A stretch of 64,000 nucleotides of DNA from Thysanoteuthis rhombus (lineage: Eukaryota > Mollusca > Cephalopoda > Oegopsida > Thysanoteuthidae), in the NCBI GenBank assembly GCA_963457665.1, contig OY735215.1, forward strand, positions 27,223,097 through 27,287,096, in the 5' to 3' direction. A model generated the notes under the pieces. That model saw nothing but the letters and a program-made list of their open reading frames with translations, made no database searches and was not told the origin of the DNA. Positions 56,775-64,000 of the stretch are shown here, piece by piece; the first letter of the stretch is position 1, and each line of letters begins with the position of its first letter. Made by a program: the position numbers and the translations under genes.

Positions 56775-56895
56775 TGTTGTCCTTAACAATAAACTCTCCC
56801 ACTCGAAAGCAAGAACTTTGCAAAAAAAAAAAAATACCTCTTACCCATCATTAGAAACTACGAACTCTTCCACTGAAACGAATTCTGCATTTAAA
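56775..56895 (+). repeat. dispersed repeat F, copy
   Basis: CTTAACAATAAACTCTCCCACTCG, AGAACTTTGC, then AACTACGAACTCTTCCACTGAAAC, in family order with an A run in the middle. Confidence 0.6.
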
Positions 56896-57479
56896 AAAAA
56901 AATATATATATATCCGTGAATATTTCATTGGAATTAACCACTGGATTATGTGAAAAAGATAACTGACCAGGGCACATATCGTATGGCAATGATCAGGAAG
57001 CTAAACTTGCTGGGTTATTGTTAGTGGGGTCAATCTTCACTGGATCTGATATGAAACTAAAAACGATTCGTGTAGTTTCTTCTCAAGAAAAATCTCATAG
57101 AAGTTTTTTTTTCATGAGATTTAACTCGTCTAACCATGTAATAAGCTTATACGGAAAATTTACTTATTTATTCGTTTGTTTGTTTGCGCTCTAATGGGAT
57201 GATCTCATTGGTTGATTTACCTTCCTACATTACAATAAAAATTACGTCATAGATGCTCTGAAGACTTCATGTCTAATCATCGCACATTGAAACAGCTTGG
57301 GATAAGTTGAGACTTGATTAAAAATGAATATTAGCATAGTTGAATAATTAAAAATAACTTACCGATTAAAATAGCTTTCGGGTCCTTAGTGCCGATCCAA
57401 TCATAAATAACCCCGGTAGTTCTTGCGGGTATATTCTAGTATATTATAACTCTCAGGGTTACTTTTTCTGTTAATCTGT

Positions 57480-57595
57480 CAGTAAGACTTCGCTCTTCTT
57501 CTTAAAGATATTGATTTTACTGATACGAATACCTCCTGTACATTGTTTGAAACAATGGACTCTTTAACTTCAGTATTTTAATTAAACATATACTT
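57480..57595 (+). repeat. dispersed repeat F, copy
   Basis: CTTCGCTCTTCTTCTTAAAG, TTTTACTGATACGAATACCTCC, TTGTTTGAAACAATGGACTC. The second half is the best preserved in the window. Confidence 0.6.
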
Positions 57596-57619
57596 GACCG
57601 TCCCGGACAATTAAAATTC

Positions 57620-58060
57620 AGTTTCTGTATTTTTCTAGATATTTTTCTAGATATTTTCCCCTATAATTAGAAACAGTCAACCAAAACTGTCACCTAAGCC
57701 GTCAACCAAGATTTCTTCAGTTTTCAAGTTGGTCTGTCTGGCTGGCTTTGTATGTATCACGCGCACAGGCCTTACTAATGGAGCCTGAGGGCTGAAAACG
57801 TGAGCATTTACTCCTTATTATATCTAGGAAATGATTTTTTTTTGCTTTTTGAAAATTCCTCTCTTTAGTGAAGGTAGGGGAGCAGTTTGTAATATAGTTT
57901 GTGTCCAGCAGCAGTATTTACGTTTTTTTCTTCTTTTTTTTAAATTCAAGTTTCTTTAGAGATCACTGAGCCCAGCAAAAGGCGGGAAAAGTGAATCAGC
58001 CATCGATCAACCCTTTTTCAAATTTTTTAATTGATCACCGTATCAACTAATGCTTCCACC
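57620..58060 (-). mobile_element. dispersed repeat G, copy 3
   Basis: GTCAACCAAGATTTCTTCAG, TTTTCAAGTTGGTCTGTCTGGCTGGCT is the reverse complement of the copy 1 core. Upstream parts (CCTTATTATATCTAGG, CAGTGATCTC-type and AAAAGGCGGGAAAAGTGA) match copies 2 and 4. Confidence 0.55.
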
Positions 58061-58064
58061 GACA

Positions 58065-58500
58065 GTCACCTATGAAGCTGGAACACAGAACCCGACCAAA
58101 TTGACCCTCAAACTGAGAACCATGCAACATGCACATGAGAGAATCATGCTCGACCTCACACGAAGAGATCACTAAATAGGACAGTATATTGGTGAAAAAA
58201 CAAACAAACAATAGTCTGCGATATCATGGAATCCATTGGAAAACTCAGAAAGCAATGGGCTGGTCATGTTACGAGAATGTTAGACGACTGATGGACATCC
58301 CGACTCGTAAAGTGGATCCCTAGAGATCATATGCGAAACTGCAGCCAGCAAAGTGTAAGATAGCATGACGAAATAGAAAAGTTCAGAAAGCAATGGCTCC
58401 ACGACGCCCATGATAGAGAGGTCTGGTGAATCCTGGGGAAGGTCTATGTCCAATGACGGACGCTAAAAGACTGCTGCTGCTGCTGCTGCTGCTGCTGCTA
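58065..58500 (+). mobile_element. RTE-like retrotransposon 3' end (copy 5) with (CTG)n tail
   Basis: KLRTMQHAHERIMLDLTRRD, KLRKQWAGHVTRML, WIPRDHMRN and LGKVYVQ.RTLKD match copy 1 (LRSMLHAHEK, LKWLWANHVARM, LIPRDHMQN, LGKVYVQQQTLKD). The tail is (CTG)n where other copies have (TGA)n. It sits between two inverted copies of repeat G. Confidence 0.75.
58470..58500. repeat. (CTG)n microsatellite tail
   Basis: About ten units directly after AAAAGA, the position where copy 1 has GAAAGA followed by (CTGATGA). Confidence 0.9.
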
Positions 58501-58879
58501 AGGAAACGTGTTACATTTTTTTTTCATTTTTATTTTTCAAAAAAAAAAAGTATCTGCAAGTCCAGGATAAGATGTAATATGAGGTTCAGGTAAATGTCCC
58601 CTTTTTTCCCAATCATCGTTGTTTATAATGGCGACTGCACATCTCTAACGGTCGTTCAGTAACTATGGCAACAAAATGCCAGCGAAAATAAATGTCGGAA
58701 GGCTGATAAATAATCGTTGGAGGCCAGATGGGGATTTTATAGCAGAGAAGTCAAGTTTGAATGGGGAGGAGGGGGTGGAGATATCACAAGTCTATCGTCT
58801 GCTTAGGATCAAAAGAGGACAGGTCTGGTTAGTCAGTCAATAGAAACCGTCACATGACCAACGCCGTATGTCAACATAC

Positions 58880-59345
58880 TGAACTGATGATGATCAATTT
58901 AATAAAAAAAGAAAGGGGTGATCAATGAATAGATAAGTTACTTTTCTCGTATTTTTTTGAGCAGTGATCTCAAAAAAAGTCTGAATTTAAAACAAAACAA
59001 GATTGAATGCTGCCGGGCCCGAACTAAGGGGCCAATTTTGGCTAAAACTTATATTGCAAATTGAGCCCACCCCACAAGAAACCTTTGAGGTGGGGGTGGG
59101 GGGTTAAAAAAACAAACAAAAAAGGATTTTTGTTGACATAAAAAGGAGAAAACTGAAATTGAAATTTTCAGCCCTCTAGCTTCATTTGTGTAGCCTGTAT
59201 GCATGGTACACACGTACATATATATATAGCCAGCATGACCAACTTGGAAGCTGAAGAAACTTATGTTGACAGTTTTGGTTGACGGTTGCCAATAACAGCC
59301 AAAGGGAGAGCGAAAGGGACAAATAGATAAATAGAGAAAGATAGG
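58880..59345 (+). mobile_element. dispersed repeat G, copy 4
   Basis: GGGGTGATCAATGAATAG, GAGCAGTGATCTCAAAAAAAG, TTTTCAGCCCTCTAGCT and AGCCAGCATGACCAACTTGGAAGCTGAAGAAA, TTTTGGTTGACGG. Same order as copy 1 and inverted relative to copy 3. Confidence 0.55.
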
Positions 59346-59470
59346 GCGAGTGATAATGAGGATTGTAAAGAGAGGGGGAGAGAGAGTAAGAGAGAGAGAG
59401 AGAGAAAGAGAGAGAGGGGGAGAGAGAGAAGCTGAATGAAAGGGGGACAAGTTGTGTGAGGAAGTGGGGT
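59346..59470. repeat. GA-rich tract
   Basis: Impure (GA)n and G-rich purine stretch. Confidence 0.85.
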
Positions 59471-59602
59471 CAGTGAGAGGAAATATAAAAAAGAAAGAGA
59501 GGGGGATTTAGACAGCTGCGGAAGTATACTGGAGGAAAAAAGAGTTTGGTCGAATAAGGAAAATTGGTAGGAAGTTAAAGATAGAGAAAAGTGTAGTAAA
59601 AC

Positions 59603-59604
<2 letters not shown>

Positions 59605-59661
<57 letters not shown>
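59605..59661. repeat. (GA)n microsatellite
   Basis: About 28 perfect units. Confidence 0.95.
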
Positions 59662-59663
<2 letters not shown>

Positions 59664-60093
59664 GAGTGCAATCTAGAGAGAATTAAGCAAAGAACTTCAC
59701 AAGAGTTGTCACCTCAGTATTCTTCGTTCGAAAATGGCTCAAGTTGAAACAAGAGGAGATTGGAATTGAATTAAGTATAAGAAGACACCCCAGTCTGCTA
59801 TAATGCACCGGGAACTCTCAAAGACTCTTTGCAGGAAACTCGAAGGAACTCGGGAGCCAAGGAGGATGTAAACCCGTCGGTCTGCAGCACTGTCTAAGTC
59901 GACAAGAATACAGAGGAAGGTGTTGAAGATTTGGGATAATTGTCTGCCACTTGATTCTTATCGATAACAATCAGCTATCACGATTGGATCCGTTAAACAA
60001 ATACGTCATAACATTCATTCAACCCAATGATTACGTATATTGTGGCGGACAGAGAGACAGACAGGGGGGAGTGTACCAACCAATGAATAAAAG

Positions 60094-60095
<2 letters not shown>
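59662..60095. other. unassigned sequence
   Basis: Non-repetitive at this scale, with no recognisable domain or RNA gene. Confidence 0.45.

Positions 60096-60160
<65 letters not shown>
60096..60160. repeat. (TA)n array
   Basis: About 32 units, abutting repeat P copy 2. Confidence 0.95.
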
Positions 60161-60394
<234 letters not shown>

Positions 60395-60429
60395 AACACA
60401 CTCACCCACTCACATATATTTATACATAT

Positions 60430-60678
<249 letters not shown>

Positions 60679-60807
60679 GGGGGGAGACGTCGGGAACAAT
60701 GATTAAAAGAGTAATAAAGAGGGAGTGCTAAAAATAAAAGTTCAGATCAAAACAGCGATTAAATGGATGCGACAAGAGCGAAGAGATAAAGAATGAGCTT
60801 TGTTAAC

Positions 60808-60885
60808 AGAAAGAGAGAGAGAGAGAGAAAGAGAGAGTGAGGAGAGAGGGAGAGAGAAAGAGGAGTGGGAGAGGAGAGAGAGAAG
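60808..60885. repeat. GA-rich tract
   Basis: Impure (GA)n. Confidence 0.85.
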
Positions 60886-61790
60886 TTTGCTGCGAGCTGG
60901 GAAAGAAATATTTCGGGCAAATCTCTTCGGACATACCGGTTTTTATACGATCATGTTGAGCAACATCGAAATACCAGTTGCCTCAAGCAGATGGGGATCG
61001 TGTAGAGGGTTTCCCGTGGCTGTCAGTCGTCCAAAGGAGGATACCGATCTCTACACTACGCTCGATAATGCCAGCCAAATCCGCCCCCGAACTTTCTGAC
61101 TGGCTGCGAGCAACAAAAATGAATGACTTTCTTCTATTTTCTCTTCCAAGCTTCTATTCTTTCATGTTTTTTTTTCCAGATATCTTTACACCGGATCGGA
61201 CTTGTTAGCGTTATTCATTTCGTTCATTTGTCAGCGAATCCCAAGAGTCTGGGAAAATGTCAAATCGGTCAAGGATCTCTTGATATCATCTTTGTTTCTT
61301 TTCTTTGGACAGGATTCCAAGCGGTGACCATTCTTCGGTTCCCCGCAGAGAATTCGCTTATGCTTTCATTCGTCAAGCAACCTTCATGAATGTCCAAGCT
61401 GCCACACGTGCAAGAGAATCTGGTCTTTCCCCTACGCAACATTAACACAGTGCAAGACTTCACGGTCGGTATTCGAGTCTTAGCAACGATGATACCCAAG
61501 TCTGTCTCGTTATGCCTCATACGTTACTATCCATTTTTCTTTTCCCCTTTTCCTGTAAATGCTGCATGGAACACGACGTCTTCGTTGCAAACAGGTAAAA
61601 AAAAATAAGACGTATCATTTAGGAGAATACAAACAATATGATTCTGTACAACATAATTTTGTTTTGTATTCAGGACAAGACAGAATATAATGGGTACAGA
61701 AGATGAAGAAGACTTCTTTCCGTTCTTAAAGTGGCCTCTCCAGGCTGCAAGCTTGGGCGAAGCGTATGAAGAGACTGGATCTCCAGTCGA
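60886..61790. other. unassigned sequence
   Basis: Less AT-rich than average, with overlapping open frames on both strands (60978-61208, 61123-61389, 61269-61520, 61527-61904). None shows a domain or a consistent splice-site structure. If a host exon exists in the window this is the most plausible place, but I cannot support one. Confidence 0.35.
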
Positions 61791-61794
61791 TAGA

Positions 61795-61945
61795 ATCTTC
61801 ATCTCTCGGCCTAGCCGAGGTAGTCCAAAGGAAAGCGGAGCGTGGTACGCTTGGTATCGGATTGGCTGTAGGAGCTGCCAGACGGACGTCAAAGTAGACA
61901 TCAAACCACCTCAAGGGGGTGGGGGCTCCACTGAAAATGCAGAAG
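61795..61945 (+). repeat. dispersed repeat S, copy 2
   Basis: Counterpart of 3600-3775 (GTAGTCCAAAGGAAAGCGGAG, GGCTGTAGGAGCTGCCAGA, GTCAAAGTAGACATC, GGGGGCTCCACT). Confidence 0.5.
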
Positions 61946-62665
61946 AGGGTGCATCCCATGATTTGATCGAATGATCAGCAGATTGCTCGGTTTGATATTT
62001 TATTCAATTTGCTCATTCGTTTCTTGATCGAATGCTCACTGTTGATGTACAGTGGTTCCTGCATGATAATTGGAAACGTGGCTTCGTTTTGGTCGACGAA
62101 CTTGCCCTTCCCCACCTCAACTTTCCCCAAACCCAAATCCTCACCCACAAAAAGGTCTTCCCAATCGATTGATGGTGCTGCAATGAAATAAACCTAGTCA
62201 GACAATCATAGCTGAGTTCGACTATCGTCATTTGGAAGTGATGCATCAAAAGTTGCAAACATTTTTGATTGTAATGTCCAACAGAAAGTAGCATATCTCA
62301 CTGGGAAAATAACGCAAAATCTCATACTTCACAAATCGACAAGAAAAAAAAAACTGATGCAGTCAGGCATCCAGGTCCTGCCCTGATCACTTAATTCAGC
62401 GTACCTGTCCCCTACTCATGATAATTTTTTTCCCGGGTCTTACGACCGCCGGCAGGTTTACACCGATGCAACCCAGGTCAAAAGTGCTTTCCAACAGTTT
62501 GTCGACTTCTGCAGCCTAAGGTTTTATAGAATGAATTCCCTGCCAAATCGTTATCAACATCGTGTCGATTTTAATGGTGCTCATAATAAAGTTGTACCAG
62601 AACCAAATTATGACATTTTAAAGTTTGTGGTTCAAAACAGCATTTTATTTTGTTTCAACCTGATA
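61946..62665. other. unassigned sequence
   Basis: No element recognised. The TTTTAAAGTTTGTGGTTCAAAACA piece near 62617 resembles 24145-24175. Confidence 0.4.
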
Positions 62666-62668
62666 TTA

Positions 62669-62669
<1 letters not shown>

Positions 62670-62707
<38 letters not shown>
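62670..62707. repeat. (CA)n-(TA)n compound array
   Basis: CA then a short TA tract. Confidence 0.95.
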
Positions 62708-62714
62708 CATACAT

Positions 62715-62885
62715 AATACGGTCTTACTGACCGTCCATTTCTACGTAAAGCAGGGGGTTGAAGAGGAAGTTTCGATCCTATCTCGCAGTGCTGGAAGGGA
62801 TACTGGATGGTCTATAGCCACATTGAAGAGTTGCTATACAACGAAACAGCTCTCTATAAATGACACAATTATTAATTATTATTTT
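62715..62885 (-). repeat. dispersed repeat Q, copy 2
   Basis: Reverse complement of 46849-46990 with about 25 extra bases in the middle: TCTTACTGACCGTCCA, GGAAGGGATACTGGATGGTCTATAGCC, TGAAGAGTTG, ATACAACGAAACA, ATGACACAATTATTAATT. Confidence 0.65.
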
Positions 62886-63525
62886 AATTATACATATAAA
62901 GGAAAAAGTATTTAAACATATCATATTATAGATATATATTATTTCCATCATTTGCATACACATATATCTGGCATCTGGCATATACAATAAACCCTCGCGA
63001 CAACGAATCTTATTATAACGGATTTGGGGTTTAACAATCTCGTGGAACCATCTGACTTGACTTCGAATTTACTGAAGGAATTTCGATAAATGCAGTGAAC
63101 ACATAAACAGTATATTGATATTTCATAGAACTGTATATAACATTAATCATTTACGTAAAAAGCTGAGGTCGAAAAAAGAATGAGGGGTAACCGTAATGTT
63201 TTTGGATTAACAGATCGATGTAAGGTAAAGTCGCAAATAGACCGAAGGACAACCGAACTTCTTTTGGATAAACGATGTTGTTAAATACGGCGAGCTTCCT
63301 ATATACCAAACATGGGGGCACCATCGGGTACAACAAACTTTCGAATTTAACGACCGACCACAACTAATGTGTACTTATACGTGTGCATTAATTATCACGT
63401 ATAGTGTATATACAAGGTTATGCACATAGGAGTATTATTTTTACTCCCTCCTTTTTTCTCTTGATACGCACACTCGCATGAACATGCGTACAGACACACA
63501 AACATACGCACACATGCAAACGTAC
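62886..63525. other. unassigned sequence
   Basis: No element recognised. CA-rich piece at 63490-63528. Confidence 0.5.
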
Positions 63526-63528
63526 ACA

Positions 63529-63845
<317 letters not shown>

Positions 63846-63905
<60 letters not shown>
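63846..63905. repeat. (CT)n-(TA)n compound array
   Basis: CT units, then TA units. Confidence 0.95.
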
Positions 63906-63908
<3 letters not shown>

Positions 63909-64000
63909 TAGTTGGATACGACCGACAAGTACCATTTTGTTGATTTTTTTAAATTGAATTATCCTTGTCTCTGAACAGGAAAAATCATGCTTGTGTCCCC

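Noticed and set aside
56356-56823. 155 aa minus-strand open frame with a poly-Met run
   Set aside because: Its length comes from the (ATC)n microsatellite, and the rest runs into repeat F. Not coding.
59049-59671. Overlapping Ser/Leu-rich minus-strand open frames of 133 and 136 aa
   Set aside because: They are translations of GA-rich tracts and of a repeat G copy.
61690-61974. 94 aa open frame MGTEDEEDFFPFLK...
   Set aside because: It covers repeat S, whose other copy at 3.6 kb has no open frame in this register, and an equally long frame exists on the other strand.

Overview
This window is eukaryotic, non-coding and very repeat-rich. I find no convincing host protein-coding exon, rRNA or intact tRNA gene. 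The composition suggests a mollusc, most likely a cephalopod of the octopus type: more than twenty long (TA)n arrays, compound (CA)n-(TA)n tracts, many tetranucleotide arrays, many tRNA-derived SINE-like pieces (tRNA-derived SINEs are known from octopus), and decayed RTE-like, Penelope-like and Tc1/mariner elements. The organism is inferred; there is no phylogenetic marker gene. The window could be intergenic or lie inside a large intron.

Layout. 0-5 kb: simple repeats (CTAT, GTAT, GT, CA, GA), a pyrimidine-rich stretch and fragments of two dispersed repeats. 5-13 kb: (TA)n arrays, a LINE 3' end on the minus strand (6.05-6.53 kb), and two copies of a ~340-360 bp MITE-like family with TACAGG-type ends (8.35, 10.39 kb). 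14-16.5 kb: two more MITE copies, an inverted pair of a second dispersed family, and a complete but internally rearranged mariner with a TA target duplication (15.05-16.02 kb). 17-30 kb: (TA)n/(CA)n arrays with short SINE-like pieces, two oppositely oriented blocks of ~180 bp tandem repeats, and a pair of direct repeats at 28 kb. 31-42 kb: a transposon graveyard with two related Tc1-like elements (31.0-32.4 and 39.4-40.75 kb, plus), two related mariner fragments (33.1-33.9 and 36.0-36.8 kb, minus), and a 26-27 bp minisatellite (37.06-39.43 kb) split in mid-unit by a 5'-truncated RTE-like retrotransposon. 41.4-42.7 kb: a dense hairpin cluster made of a head-to-head SINE palindrome between (TA)n arrays, a 232 bp element with 41 nt inverted repeats, and a degenerate hammerhead-ribozyme-like motif. 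43-59 kb: four more RTE-like copies, a Penelope-like reverse transcriptase fragment (47.16 kb), a full-length dead Tc1 element (54.96-56.16 kb), and an inverted pair of another repeat around an RTE copy (57.6-59.3 kb). 59-64 kb: GA-rich and (TA)n/(CA)n arrays with paired dispersed repeats.

None of the transposable elements looks autonomous. All have stops, frameshifts, truncations or replaced catalytic residues. The interest lies in recurrent uncatalogued repeat families recognisable inside this one window, in their nesting, in microsatellite tails on non-LTR elements, and in hairpin or ribozyme-like sequences. Boundaries of dispersed repeats were set by eye from similarity between copies and are good to roughly 10-30 bases.
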